In this document: in pieces, positions 40,601 through 55,600 of the stretch
Layout of the letters: each line of letters opens with the position of its first letter
How positions within the stretch are numbered: position 1 is the stretch's first letter
Assembly (NCBI GenBank): GCA_013397435.1
Contig: VZRG01001625.1
Span: forward strand, 101,855-165,854
Source of the DNA: Erythrocercus mccallii
Lineage: Eukaryota > Chordata > Aves > Passeriformes > Dicruridae
Direction: 5' to 3'
Length of the DNA: 64,000 nt
Notes under the pieces: generated by a model
Databases searched by the model: none
What the model saw: the letters and a program-made list of their open reading frames with translations, nothing else
What the model was told of the DNA's origin: nothing
Translations under genes and position numbers: made by a program

Positions 40601-43600
40601 CAGCAGGATGTGTAGGGCACAAAATCAAAAACTCTTTAAAGGACTTTTATGTAGATAATCTGATATATCTGGAGAAGGTGAGATACCCTCTTACCCTATC
40701 TTGACAAAGTTTGTCGTTTGTCTATGCTCCAGTAAGAAGAGAGGTGTTAAAGGGCTGTGCAGTTGTGCTCAGAGAAGATGCAGCAATTCCCAACACAGGT
40801 TAATGCAACTGAGGTGAACAGCCTGTCCTCCTCACTTGGCACAAGGCAAGTAAGATGCTTCTCCCACATCACATTCCAACTCTGAGCTATGGAGGATGTC
40901 TTTCAGCAAAAGATACTTGTGCTCCAACTGCTTGCATGAATTTCACTTTCAGGATAGGAAGTTATACTTAAAATCACTTACAGGCAAGATAAAAAAAGCA
41001 TGTACATATTTGTAACTTGTCAAAACATGCAAGATTGAAAGAAAGCCACAGAGTAACAAGTTAAGAGTTTGAAGAGTTTTCTTTGTATTTGCAAGTTGCC
41101 TGTAAGTGAAAGCCCAAGTAATTCAGGAGGTTCTGTTGTGGTCTATGGAATTATCCACTTTTATCCTGAGGTGTTTCTTTCTAAAGCCAGACAGAGGTTT
41201 TGACAAAGGGTTTCTGTTCTTCGATTGGGCAAATCTTATAACAAGGCTTGTCACCTTTACTGTGTTCTGCACAGTAAAAGAACACCCTTGTTAACACCAC
41301 CGTGTACAGAGAATAAAGAGGTCTAAAAACTGCAGACCTCCTCTGGTTCTGCCGTAGCTGCAGCCATTCGGCCCTGGAGAGCCAAATGCCCATAGTCATT
41401 GGTCATTTGCGATGCAAGTCCTCCCAGCTCCTCCGGGTTAGTAACCGACTTAGTCATCTGAAAAAAGAACACAGGCAAGAGAATTGACAGGCATGAGAAT
41501 AACTTGTTAATACACCCCAGATTAGAAGCACGCTCATCTGTTTGGTCACACTGATAAAATGGGGTAATCCGCTTGCCAGGGAAGGGACGTGTCCTCCAGC
41601 AAGAATTCCAGAGGAAACTCAAGCAAACATGCTTTATTAGAGTCATGACAACTGGGAAGTTGCTGCACATACAGAGGAATCAAAGAGCAGCAGTTAGAGC
41701 CAATGCTTCACTCTTTGACACAGAGGGGCCTTTGGCCAGGGACAGTTATTCACACTGTGAAAGAAAGTGGGGTTTGTGTGTCACAGCCACCTTATTTTGT
41801 CAAAGGTGAGCTAATCCCCATCAGCCTCTGCCGAGACACGGAAGCATGGAAATGGAAAAAATCTGAGGACCAGTGTAAAACACATCTCAGATGAGGGAAC
41901 AGGATGGAGAAGAAATAGGCAGTGTGACACAGAATATCTCAGTAGAATGTCAGTAGAAATAACTGAATCTCTCTTTAGAAAATTCCTACCTTTCAACAGA
42001 GATAGTTCTTCTGTCTCAAATTAATTTAAGTAAAAACAACAGAGGTCCATCCGTGGGACAAAACTAGTTTTAGACAAACTTCTACTGTCATAGATAGCAG
42101 AATCATGGACCTGTCTTGACTGCAAGAACAATCAACTGTGGAAAAATCCTGTCTGTAGCACTCATGAACAGCCACCTCAACTCTTTCAACAATGAATTAG
42201 CAATCACAGTACTACTAGCAAACACGGTTCCAAGGGAAAACACATTATGTATTACTGTGAAACACAAGGCAAGAAAAATCTCAATTCAATAGTTATCACT
42301 TTTTTCTTTTTTTAAACCCAGCTGAGTCAGAAATGAAAGAAAAGGACAGTGTGGGATGTTGATTTGCATTCATTTATTGAGCATTATAGGGCTCTGAAAA
42401 CACTGATGTTATTTCACTGGCCACATGAAACAGTAAGTGTGAAAGAGTATCCTGAAGTCAGTGATAAACAAAAGGTGGCATTTCAGCCCAGTTAAATGGG
42501 CTGATGAAAAAACATGTTGTTTTCCTTTTATTTCTCCTTGAAAATGAGTCAAATAAAGAGCTTTTGTGCAGAAGAGCCACAATACAATTCAGTGCTCCTT
42601 CTGTAGATGACCCCTCTATGATCACACCACTAAGATGCAAGAGTTAAATTGACAAAATCATCACTCTTTTTGCTCCATTACCCCAAAAGAGATAAGGTGA
42701 TTGAAAATTTGATGATCAAGAGTGTCTCAACACTGCACAAATAATTCCACATTCCTGATGTACACAGTTTGGACCCTGTAAAGGTAATTTCTTACCATTT
42801 CCTGTGCTGTAACAGCAATGGCTTTAGAATATTTCACCACAGTGGTCTGATAATCAACAAAAGTTCCTTTTGGATCTGGAGGTGTACCTTCATCCAGCTG
42901 CGAGACAGAGGGAAAAACACAGCACTGAAAAGTCACAATACACAGCATACATTACAGGCAATAGGAAAATTGTATTATATAATCAATTCTGTCATCTCCT
43001 CTCTCAAGATACACAAGTGAAAATAGTGCACCAGGATGTACAAGGAAGCTCAGCAAATACTTGAGCCCAGGTTATGAGCATGGAAGATGCAGAGAACGTA
43101 CAGTGCAAAGTTTTTGAGCATGAGGTTTGCTTCTCATGCAAGCTCAAACTATCTGCTCTTCTCAGCTAATAAAGAAAGGAAGATGCAAGAGCTACAAACC
43201 AAAATGTTTATGCCAGAAGATAATGTAAGACTTTGTGTTAAAGTTTTCAATCTTTTAAGTCAGGATGGGAAGAGTAGGAAGGGCCAAATATTTGGATTGA
43301 ACTCATGTATACTTTGCAACTGTACATCCTCAGTAGAATGCATTACAAAGCATAGCAGAGCTTTTCAAGCTTTGAACATCATCTTCTCTGAAAGTAACTT
43401 GCTTTAAGGTTGGCCTGGTGTTCATTTAAGAAACTAACATGAAAGATAAGGGAAAAAAAAGGAAGCAAAAATAAGAGGTCACTTGACCTAAGATGATAGT
43501 TAAATTCAGAATATTACTGAACAAACTATTTTGTAGGAATTCTACTGACAGGTACCATGTAGGTTGTAAGCATGAGCACCATGGCTCACATCGGTTTTGT

Positions 43601-46600
43601 TTTACAATATGCAAAAACAAATAATCTTCAGATTTCCTGTGACATCATTTCATGACTGACCACTGAATCAGCACCAGTCCAAAGCTCTGCAACGTGGATT
43701 AGCTTTCAAGAACAAAGTGAGAAAGGAGTCAGTTTCTATGCTCACCTTGGTCATTGCCTCTGCAATCGAGTCTACCATACCTCCGACCATGCCAACTTCA
43801 CTTGCAGCTTCATTTAAAGTGACCATGATGTCATCCACAGCCTCCTTCATCAGCTGTGCAGCCTCAGTGATGGCATCATGAGTATGAGATGCCTGCGGGA
43901 CACAGAATGAGAAAACCGAGATAGTCAGAGGATGTTCTCTCTGCAAAATAATGCGTGAATCAGAAGTGTAAGAAATTCAAACAGTAAAGGCACTGAAAGT
44001 AACACTTCTGGGCAAAGATGACCAGTAAAACACTGCAGCAAAGTGGACAGAACAAAACTTGTTAACGCCTTCAAGGAGCCAAGGCACATGACACTTTCAG
44101 CCTCAGGTGCCCCAGTTGTTTTCAATGTCCTCTGAAGATGGAGGCTCTCTGGAAGGCCCAAATCGCACCTGAGTTATGAACGTCTGTGTGCTGCTGCTCT
44201 TTCCTGGCAAACAGCCCCATCCCATTGGGCCTTGCACCAGACAAGCCCTGGATTTTAACCATTTCCTTGCCCTGTGAGAGCCTAGATAGCTGCTGTCATA
44301 CCCTGACTTTGTGTCCCCTGAGAGGCTGCTGTGAGAAGACTGGAATCCTGTCTTGGAAAAATGTTTGCATTCTCATGAGATACCAGGAACGCTGTCACTG
44401 GCACTTTGGCTGCAAACATATCCCTTGACTGTACAGCAGGTAGGTGCTGGGTTTTCTGCCATACTTGCCTTCCTCTCTCACCCTTAATGCCACACAACCA
44501 CCTTACCTTGGGGTTTCCTCCCCCTTCTTTGGCAGCATACAGCATCTGTAAGGCAGATTCTGCTAGAGTCTTGCTCTGGTCCAACACAGTCATCTGTTGC
44601 TGATGATTCAGTGTCTTGGATGCCACACCAACTGCAGCTAAAACAAGGGGTTCGAAGTAACTTGCCAGCTGTGTTACCTAAGAAAGCCAGAACAACCCCA
44701 GAACGCCATTAACCACACTTCTCAGGCGAAACTGAGAAAACACTTTCCCTGTTAACCACTGGGATGTGGGTCAGCTCAAGGAGCACCACGCTTCTGCACT
44801 GTGAAGTGTTGGGTTTGGATCATGTGCCCAGGGACTGTCTCCCCTCCCTGTCCAGCTCCTTTGCAAAGCCACACGTCTCCTCCTCCAGAAGCACATGGCC
44901 CCCTGAGGTTATATGTAACTGATCAAGCCTGTCACAGGAGCCACCTGCTATTCAGGAGTATCCCTGAAAAGCATCTCCTCTGGGCAAGGGAGGAACCTTT
45001 CAATCTTTGCTGCCTCTATAGTTTTCACTCTCAAGAATATATCACAAGATGAGAACTTGCTATGTGAGAAACTTCTAAATCCTGCAATAACCATGGTAAA
45101 TATGCTTTTGGTAGGTGCATTCTAACATTTGTTTTTATGGACAGACATCTTATAAGCATGAGTTTGACACTACTTACTCTCCATATAACAGAGGAAGAAA
45201 CTTACACAAAGCCTCTAATCAAAATCCTCCATGAGAATATCTTTTCTCTGGCCCAAAAGGTATAAAGGTTCATTTGGTCTTTGCTCTGACTATTTGAAAA
45301 CTCCATATTTTTTCTCCTTACAAATGTGTTCTTCTGCTGTTCCACAGGAAGAGAAACTGCTATGAAATTGGAGTCTTCCCTAACATTCAGCTGTCCAGGA
45401 TTTCAAATGCCTTTGGCAGGACAGTACCTTGTGCCCCAGCTGAGCTGCCTCTCCCCGGGCTGCAGTGGCTATGGGATCGATGAGGTGGCCAATTTCCTGT
45501 ACAACTGATGTCAGCTGCTCCTGCAGAGCCTAAAAGAAAGAGAAACTGTCAGTTGCTATCACAGCTGTTCTCTTACCCGGTTGTACCACACCTGACAATC
45601 ACCCTTAGACCAGCCAACATCCTCAAAGCCGTTCAAGTGACCTGCTATGGCAGAATGCAGAAATCCACACTGCTGGTTTTCCTCACGTACTGACTCATTT
45701 CTTTTCCCTTACCCTCTTTCAACAACAGGAACCCTGAGATGGGCCTGCTCCCCTTAGGTTTATATCTGGGGAGAGAGTGCTGACAGTAGCACAGTCAGGG
45801 CTAGGTGTCCTTTCTCACTGCCCCCCTGACATCTCCCAAGCTATTTTTGCCCTGACAAAGACTTAGTATCACTGCACCAATCAGAAAACTGTCAGAAGCA
45901 CTGATTTAAGTGTGAAGAAACATTTTTCAAAGCAGAAAATACAGTGCAAGAACAAAAATTTTGAAGTAGGCGGGAGAACTCCACTGGCGAAGGAAAAATG
46001 TCACATCTCTGAAGGACAGAGATGAGGAATGACCTCCTGAATACAATCTGCAGAATAGAAGTAAATATATTAAAAGCATATTAATGGCCTGGTCAAGACA
46101 TAAATACTGGCTTTTAATTCAGAGGCACTTGATATCTTGGCAGCCATGAGGATTAAGGTCACTCTCATGATAGGCAAGAGAAAAAAAAATTACTTTTGCC
46201 CTTTGTTACATTCCTTTACTGCTTTATAAATAACTGTCATTTTTAGTAACATTTACTTCAGTTCAACATGGGTGAACACAATAACGTCACCATTTCAATA
46301 AAAATGAATTATGACATATTTCCTGCAATGACTTCTTTTGCACAGCTTCATTTGGTGTGACATGTTTCTAGTATGCAGTGTTACAGCCTCAAGAAACCAC
46401 TCCCAAAAACATGTAATTTCAAGAAGCAACAGTATGAAAAGACAAAAATACCAAGATGAGAATCTCAGTGTGAGTTGAGGCAAGGAAGAGGGCAGAGAAG
46501 GAAGCTTTGTTAAAATGAACATATCAACATCAACTTTGAATTTCACTTATTAAAGGACAAATTAGGCATCAAGAAAAAAGACCATTGACATTTATGTCAT

Positions 46601-49600
46601 TGGACTTCTAGCAATAGACTAGCTTCATAAACAAATATATTATCAATCTTCAGAAACTAATCCTGGCTTCCACATGGCAAGGCACCACAAAAACTCTTAT
46701 CTGTCATGTCAGCATAGGAAGTCAGAATAATATGTGGGTGGCAGTGAAAATTAACTGCTTTCATCCCTACTATTCCCTGGTGATTCTGGGATCTTTGGAG
46801 AAGCAATACCCTTTGGTCTGTGTATGACTTTGCCTGACGAGAGCCCAGTGAGGACACTTCTCCCCTCACTGGCAGCAGATTGTGCTGTGGTTGAGCAGCA
46901 GGGCGTCCACACTGCTGTGTTTGTGCTCTCTGCCTCACCTCCACGGAGATGTCATCCCTGGTGGCCAGGCTCTGGCTGACGGCAGCGAGCGAGGCCTGCT
47001 CAATGTCCCTGATGCATCTGTTGATCCCATCGATGGAGAAATCACATTCCCGCTGCCCTGGGGCCTTGTCCCTGCAAGACAGACACTAAACTGAGCATGG
47101 AGGCCAGGAGCAGGGTCTTTCATAAATGCACAGAGGCCCAGCCTAAAAAAATAAAAAAAATAAATAAAGCCATCTCCCACTAATTGCATGTTGGTACATG
47201 ATTTACATGGAGGTAATATTAGCTAGTGTTCATTTTCTACAGCATTCTCTATTACATTTACCTTAGAGTGAATTGGGGGTGGAACCAGAGCAGGAGAACA
47301 GAACACAAACATAGAACAGCCCTGTGCTGCAGGGTGCTCCAGTCATCAATTGTGATTAAACACCCAGTGTAACTGGGGAGATATTGTGCATCACTGAGTA
47401 ATTTCCATCAGTGAAAAATAACAGTGCTAATGGCCATATGGCATTTTTCTTTATGAACAGCTGCTCAATTACTACAAAAGACATACCTGATAGAGGTAAT
47501 AAGACTCTTGATAGAATCTGAGACTGTGTGGGAATGCCCTGCTAGTACAGACCATGTAGGAGGGTCTTTGGGATTGATAGCCAGAGAACGGGCAGTTTTG
47601 ATCAATAAAGATGAGCTCTCCAACATTGTCTTAGCTGAAACCAGGATTGGCTCCTGTGCTCGTGATCCCTGTGATCAGGAAGGTATAAGGACAGAAGGAA
47701 CATTTAAATTATTATTCGAGTTCATCCACACTTCCTGCTCCTAAAAGTCTATTTAATTAACAACATTAAATGGAATTATCATTTCCTCCATTGTACTGTT
47801 GTATTCACAGATAGCCAACACAGAAATAGAACAAAGATAATCAGTCCAACAGCTTTCTCAGAAACATACTTAAGAAACATGTCCCAAGTTAAGAAATGCA
47901 TTTTCCAGCTGAGAAACAAGAGAAAATGACACTTGTCTAGTTGCAAACTACAGAAATACCATTGAAAATACACTTGGTCACAAAAATTGTTGTCATCAAC
48001 AGATGTGCCCTTTCCCCAGTCAGATTAACTCCAAGTGATGACTGATGACTCTTGACTGGATTATCATCTGTGTATCTTTTTATTGCCAATAATCTGATAG
48101 ATCCAGGTACCACAGACCTGGAGGACACACTTAGATTGCAGTTACTGCCCCACAGCTGTAAAACTGCAACAGCTACTGCCTCATCTGATATTGCCATCTG
48201 GATCAAAGCCTGACAAAAGCAGGAAGCAGCCCCTGGAGGGCCAGTAACAACACATGACCTCTGCTCCAAAGCTTTTACAAAGCTTGAGGGGTTTGCTTTT
48301 TTATCTCTTTTCTCTGTAAAAAAAAAAATTCCAAATTCAATGAATCCTTCATTAGTCTCGTCACATTCTACTCTGCTGTAGTTACACAGTTTGAGGATGG
48401 AGAACTTGTGGGCAAAAAGGAAAAAAGCCAGCAACATCCTTTCAATTCTTTTCAGAACTAACCAGGTTCTGTTTGTTAAAACTGCTCGAGGGAAAACAAA
48501 GGGGATATTTACTATTGTATTGCATGGAAGAATCCAGCTACTAAAACATGCAAATCACCTATGCCGTATGGTTTTGCTAACAGCAGACTTGCAGCACTTA
48601 CTGTAACCAAACTGTGCATCCTGCTGCTAGAAAAGCCAAGGTCAGAGATTAAACAAAAGACAGCAGAATGTCCTGTGAACACCCAGAAACTCAGGAGATA
48701 CTTTGAGGTCTTTACATTTACTCTTTCCCAGCATGTGATTAATGCAACCTTTTCAACTTTTGAGAGATGGAAATGCAGTATCCTGCCTTACCTCAGTGCT
48801 GATCTGTGCTGGGATGCTGACAAATTCTGGGTTTGAAGCAAATGCTGTCAAATTTTCCACAGCCTCTATTAAAGGTGCAGTGGCAATTCTGCACTTGTTG
48901 CGGTTCTCCTCAGAGAAATCTCCATCCAGTGCCTGGGAATGAAATCAGGATTGAGCTCTGTCTGAATGGCTTTCTTCAGCAAAACTGAAGGAAGATGGCT
49001 TAAATCTTCCTGGTTTTAAACTGCTGCATGTTTATGATATTTGAAAGCTCCTGCACAAACAAGGCTGATACAAAGAATGTGATCTTTTAGGTGTGTGTTT
49101 CTTTCTTCAGTTGGTTACTGACCCTAAACTTCAAACTGCTGCAGGTTTTCTGTCACTGCACTCTGATGAGTCTCTCGAGTCTCTCTGATGAGACTCGAGT
49201 CTCTCAAGCGTCCCAGGACCTCACACTCCAAAGGGTGGAAGGGGCTAACTCCTTTGTGTGGTTTGTGAAGGTGCTTGTTCCCTACAGACTGATTTTGAAA
49301 TTTTTTAGTTATTTCTGTTTTAAGCAAACCAGTAATACATTGCTCTCATTTTCACCCAAGTCAACTGATCTCTCTCACAATCTCAGCATAAACATTTCCG
49401 CTAATGAAATCAGATTAGATCACTTAATGACTTCCAGAAGGGTTCAGAATTGTGAATTCTCTGTGGCTTCACAAATATTACTTCTGCTTGTGTGAAAAAA
49501 CCTATCCCCTACCAAATTGCTGGCAGGAATCTGGAAAATAAAAGGTTACTATTAACAGGAGACTACTAGCAACACAAACAGCTTCTATTTAGTTCCCACT

Positions 49601-52600
49601 ATTATTTATTTCTTTTTTTCTTCTCTTATAGATAAGGTAAAGCTGTCAGAAAGAGTTCTAAAAATCTCCATATACTGGGGAAGTTAACTCCATTAAGATC
49701 CTTCACATTCAGTTGCTTGCAGATTATTCTTATGGTGCAAGGTTATTAAATACATCAATCCTGAGGGGTCTCATACTGGATGGGCCAGCTGCCTCTCCTA
49801 ATATAAAAACTGCCCAATTTTTTTCGTCTTGAATTCAGCAGTTACACCATTGAACACGTTTTCCAATTCAGCTCTTCAAAAATTTAATGATTTTTTTTAA
49901 ACCATGCATATCCAAGAAGGTAAGAAGATATTCCTAACTGTTCTGATTCTGTCTCAACAGGAGGGAAAAAACCAAACAAGAAAACCCCCTAAAATCACAA
50001 AGGAAGAAAAAAGCACAATTAAGCAACATCTGTACCTTGATAGTTTTAACCAGGTTTGCAGTGCTGTTTGCAACTTCCTTGGCAGACTGCACAAAGTGTC
50101 TCTTGGCAACAGGATTTGCTGTTTTTGACGAAGCAATGCGACAAGCGTTGCACAGAGCAGACGTGTGCTTGGCCACGATGGTGGCAGCTGATAAGACCTG
50201 TAAAAACCAGCACAGGGCAGGCACCAGAGTGAAACCAGAACGTCTCTGACTGGACACAACCAAAGCCAGCCCCGTGTGCTGACAGGATGGGCTCCCTGCA
50301 ATCCCCTGCAATCACCTGTGAGGGGCTGCTGGCTGGATCCACCAGGTTCTGGCAAGCCATCTGGATCGCTTGGTTGGCACGGGCAAATTGGATTGGGTCA
50401 ACGAGGCCCTGCTGACCAGCCTGGCTGTTTGGATCTGAGATACCCACCAGGTAAGCAGCCTAGAAATGGGGAAAAGAAGAAACAATCCTAATAAACCATG
50501 CTAAATCTGTCTAGGATCTCTGGTAAGCTGGCCATATGTCATAGCACATGGTGGTCAGAGATTATTCAGAAATCATACTGTGAATACAATCACCATTTTA
50601 TTTTTAGCAATACATCTCTAGAATCCACTGAAACCAAGAAAACATACCCTTACACTTGAGAAATTTAATTGTTGATACAAAACTAATAGCCTACTAAAAC
50701 TAATACTACAAAATAATAGCCTACTGTCTAGACAGCTGCTATCCATGAAAAGATTACTTGTCACTTGCCAATGGAGAGAGCTTTAATGGTTAGAGGTACA
50801 GGCAAATTATTTACTGTATTAGCCATGGTTGGAGGCAGTGGGGGTTCTGTCAAGACTACAAAAGCAATCCAGCAAAGGCACTTGTGCTGAGTGCAGGTCC
50901 TGTCAGGCCTGCAGCTGCTGGGCTCACTGCAGCTCAAGGTGTCTGATGGCCAAGCTTATCTCCTTTCTCAGTTGTTTCATGCCTCTCAACAACCACAACT
51001 CACCAGAACTGTCACAATCATATATGAAGATTCCTCATATCTATTACAGAGACAATTATCTGTCACCTTAATATGCCACTAAGGCAACTCAGAGTTAGAT
51101 GTGGAGGGGATTTAGTCCATACCAAGGCATTACATATTTGGGGAAATCCAAAAGAGCTTTTCAGATGCAGAGCAGGATCCCCCACAGCCAACTCCTTCTC
51201 CAAGGTGACTGTATCTGCTCTTTATAGTTCACTTAGTTACCAGATCAATGAAACCACAGAGATCAGATCCTAATTTGTTTTAGCAGCTTAAGAATTTTGG
51301 TTATTCCAAAAATATCTGAACAGCAGAATCACGTTTCTTCTTAGATCCAATGTCAGAAATTTGTAGTGCTCCTTAAGAACTTCTACAAACTAGAACTTGA
51401 TTAATTACTTTTAACTGTGGCTTTTTTGTGCATTTCTCTATGATACAATAGTTCTGAGCTTGAGCTGCAACCATGAATTCCATATGCAGCAGCTTTGATG
51501 ATGTGTAATACAAAGTCATCGCTTGCGTGACCACAGCGAAGTGAATTTCAGATTTACAAACCCAGAACATGAGCTTGATAAAAAAATAAAAGCTTAATTG
51601 CTTTACAGCCTTCAGTCTCTTACCTGAGCTGCTGCCTCTGTGAGGCCACAAAGAGCCTTGGATGCAACTCCAACACATTCTCCAAAGACTAAAAGATCCC
51701 CAGTTTTTGCATTCTGGGAAATGCCCGCCATTGACTCTCCAAGAACCTCAGAAATTAAAAAACAAAGTTATCCTCCAAATACGCGTCCCTACCACTTAGA
51801 GGCAAGCAATTGCTGGCCTGAAACCAATTTTGGCCCACAAACCCCCTGGACTTGGCTTCCAGAATTATCAGACTTCACTGAACTGGGCACATTCCTCTGT
51901 GTGGTGTGAGGGATCAGGAATGCACAGCAACACTGGACTGATAGGGAACATAAGCACTGCTACAGCTCAAATGAGGGTACAGAATTAACCCTCATTAATT
52001 TTGCTGTCATCCATTAGTCATCACAGCTAACTTGGCACTGGGTGCATTTCACAGACTGCAGAACATGACAGCCAGTCCTGCAGATGCTGTTGACACATCC
52101 AGGATCATCTTTGTAACCAAACTCACTGAAGCTCAGTGGAAATGAAACTGCACCTGGACTTCTAGAACCGGCTTAGTGTCAGAATGCACATGAATTCCCA
52201 CATTATGTCCCACTGAATTCAGTTCACTTGGCTTTAAAATTCAAAATGAGCTCTGACTGCAGTAGAGCATTAGATGCAAGATGACACACACATCCACTAG
52301 GTGCTTTCTTCTTCTTTTAGAGAAGAAGGAATGAGACAATTCCAACACAATCAAATAATAAGGACACCAAAAGCCAGCTTCAAAGGCAGATGTACAGCAT
52401 GGTTGAATTAAAAATAACTGAAGAGGTTTCCCTTAGGTTTTCTGACGTGCTGGGATGTCTGGACTGCTCAGACATTTGGCAAAATTGTTCTGCACAGAAC
52501 AATACAATGGGATTTCATTGCCAAGCCCCCCCCATTCATGCTTGGGGCCATTCTAACATAGCTGCAGTCAAAATACAGCACCTCTAAGTATGACATGCTG

Positions 52601-55600
52601 TCTAGTGCACAGGAGAGGAAGGGAGAGAGGAGAAGCTTTCAGAGCATTGTGTACCAGTCACTTAATTAAAAATTCCTTACTGAGGCAATACACCTTGTAA
52701 GTGACCCGAACCTGAAATGACCTGTAAGGGACCTGTCTCAGGCAGAGTTTATCAAGGAGTGTAGCAGACATTTTAGCTACAAACACTGACTGCAGCTCTA
52801 ACGTTCAATAGGCATGTGGAAACTTCTGAAAATCCAAACACACTTTTTTACTGACACAGAGGTGGGAAAAAGAAATTACCTTTGAGTTTTCCATTACGCC
52901 CTCAATACAATCAAAATATGAGAGATCGCTCACGGGTTCATTTGGGTTATCCAGCATTCCCTTAACTGTCTGAAATAGTGAAAGAAACTGATTATTGACA
53001 GAGTCAGAAATACTGAGCTGAGAAGAACACAGCCATCACACCTATCCTGCTCTTCCCAGTGTAATCTTACACGTTTGTCTGCAGCAAGCAGCCAAAGCTA
53101 CACACTCCCTGAGGGTGTGCCACGCAGGAAACCACACCTGACAGGAACCCAGCTGTGGGAACTCCATGTGTGTGCACCTCCAACCTCTGTGAAGTTCAGG
53201 TTTACCTCGTGGTTGTGATGAGTGATACATGGTCAGAGCTGCTCAGCTTGACATGAGGCGATCTGGTTTTCTGTCAGGTGTCAACAGTGTAACACATGTT
53301 TTCAGTACTATTTTATATTTCATAAAGGAATTTAAAGAAGTGGTAAGAAAAACAGCTGCCATTTGTTGAGCACTGTCTGGAAACACAAATGAACTGAGTA
53401 CACATCCACCACCTGCCTGCCTCTTACAGTGACAACAGATTCCCCTAACACAGGAAAATTTTCTGTCAGGAAACTACATATAGTTGGGTTTAAATTCTTT
53501 TTCTGAGGTGATTGAGTCCTGAAAATAACAATGTGACAATCAGTCATATATTCATTGAGAAGAATGAATGAAATTAAATACCAAAACTTGTAAAAAGCTG
53601 CAAAATGCAGGAGGTTAATTCTTTTTTACATAAAAATATCTGTAGCACAGCTTTTTTCAAGTTTTAAGGAACACTATTTTACTGCCAAATATAATGCAGA
53701 AAAGACTTTCAATCCTTCTGATGAAAGTGAAATCAATTAAGCAGTGAAAGATACTGGCAGCTGTATCTGACATTTGCTTTCCAACTAAAGGAAATCAAGG
53801 CAGGATTTTAAGCATTAAATTATCAAGTGAGAAGCCAGTGACAGGAGCTATTAAGACTAGAATACAAGGGAAACAAACATTTGGGGCCCACTTTTATGAG
53901 ACGCTTTGAAATACAGTAATACCTCCAGTTCTCTGAGTGCATTATCACATTCCTTCTGCCCGGGAGCCTGTTGGGTGCACAGTGTGATGAGCTGGTTTAT
54001 GCTCTCAGTCACAGCTCTGGGGAGAGTAGGAGGGAAAAAAAAGTGGATTTTAAAGTTGAACTATTCCTCTTAGTAAAACTTTTGTCATTAATTGTATACT
54101 GCATAAGGATATAAAACTTGGATCTTCTATTACATGGCTGAGCCCAGCAGTCAAACTGGTGGCACCTCTAGGAAACCACAGGTGACAAAGGACAGAGCAG
54201 CATCTGGCAGCAGGCCAAGGCCAACATGCTACAGTGCACAGTCACATCATATAGCTGCTAAAAGGTCTTTCAGCACTTCTCCAGGTCTGCCATGAACTCA
54301 ATCATTTCTCAACTACCACCCCAGAAACCCTAAAGGATACAGAAACAAGTGTCTGGTATGGAAAACAATGACTGAATATAGTTTCTCTAGCAAAGTCTTG
54401 TGTCTCGTCTGACATACTGTGATACACACACAGAGTCCTGCTATACATCTCTATAGTCTCTTAGCAAATCAGGGGTTTTTCTCTTTAACTAATAACTGCT
54501 ATTTTCCCCATGGCTTATAGCCACAGAGAACAAGTTCTGCAAAGGCATTATGTTCCTGTGGGAGTTTACAGCTCTTGGACAGAGGCTGAACCTGACACGC
54601 AACAGTCAATACCTGTCTTTCTGATGAATGCTCTGATAATAAGCAAAATTCATTATAACTACATTCATTTTAGACTCATGACTAACAACTCAGGAAAGAG
54701 GCATCTAGAAGCAGAGAAAACCAGGAAATTGGAGTGCAGGGAGAATATGCTTTTCTCTGGCCTCAGAAACTGCATGGCATTTGCATTACTTTCCCTTTCA
54801 GAAAACAGGCACTTGATAATGTGTCAATAACACAATTACCTTGGTGGATGGTATCCTACTGTTACAAAAGGAAACAGGATGTGCTTATTGCATTTAACAT
54901 GTTCATGTTACATTCCAGGGCAAAAAGAATGGAAACTAATAGACATATTTGTTTAACTGAGACTCCCACCCTTGTGAGCAGCTTTGGTGTCCTTGTGGAG
55001 GACCTGGTGTTCACCTGCTGAACATCAGTGATTGCTATGCATCAGAAAAATATCATTGCGTACAGACATAGGAATAGGTGACAAAAATTCAAATTTCTGT
55101 TCACTCCCAGAGAAACTTTACACTCCCAGAGAAACTTCACACAAATATATCTTGTCTGCTGTTGATTTTAATCTGAGACAATTCCTACTGACTCAGAGAA
55201 TATCAGCAGTTGAAGAGAGTGAATTATCAGCTTTGTAGAGGAGGCCACATGGTCTTACAAATATCATTATTACATACCAGGTACCTCTCCCAGGAATTCA
55301 TCCAGTGTACAAACATTACTCTGAAAACCATTTGGGCACAGTAGAACCAGGAAGGTGGCCCCTCAAACACCAATCCCAGAGTGGAAGAGGATTGCTAGGA
55401 CTCTAAAGGCCAATATTTGTGTGCTGTATTTGATGAAAATATAACACACAAATACTTGGACCCTGCAGGGAACTCAGCCAGTGTTGCAGTCCTGACAGAG
55501 GTGGTCAAGAAAAATGCCTCCACAAGGAAGCCAAAGCTGCTGAAAAAGGTGAAGTGCCTCTTACAACTGGTGCAAATGGGGAAGAAAGCGAAACAAACCC

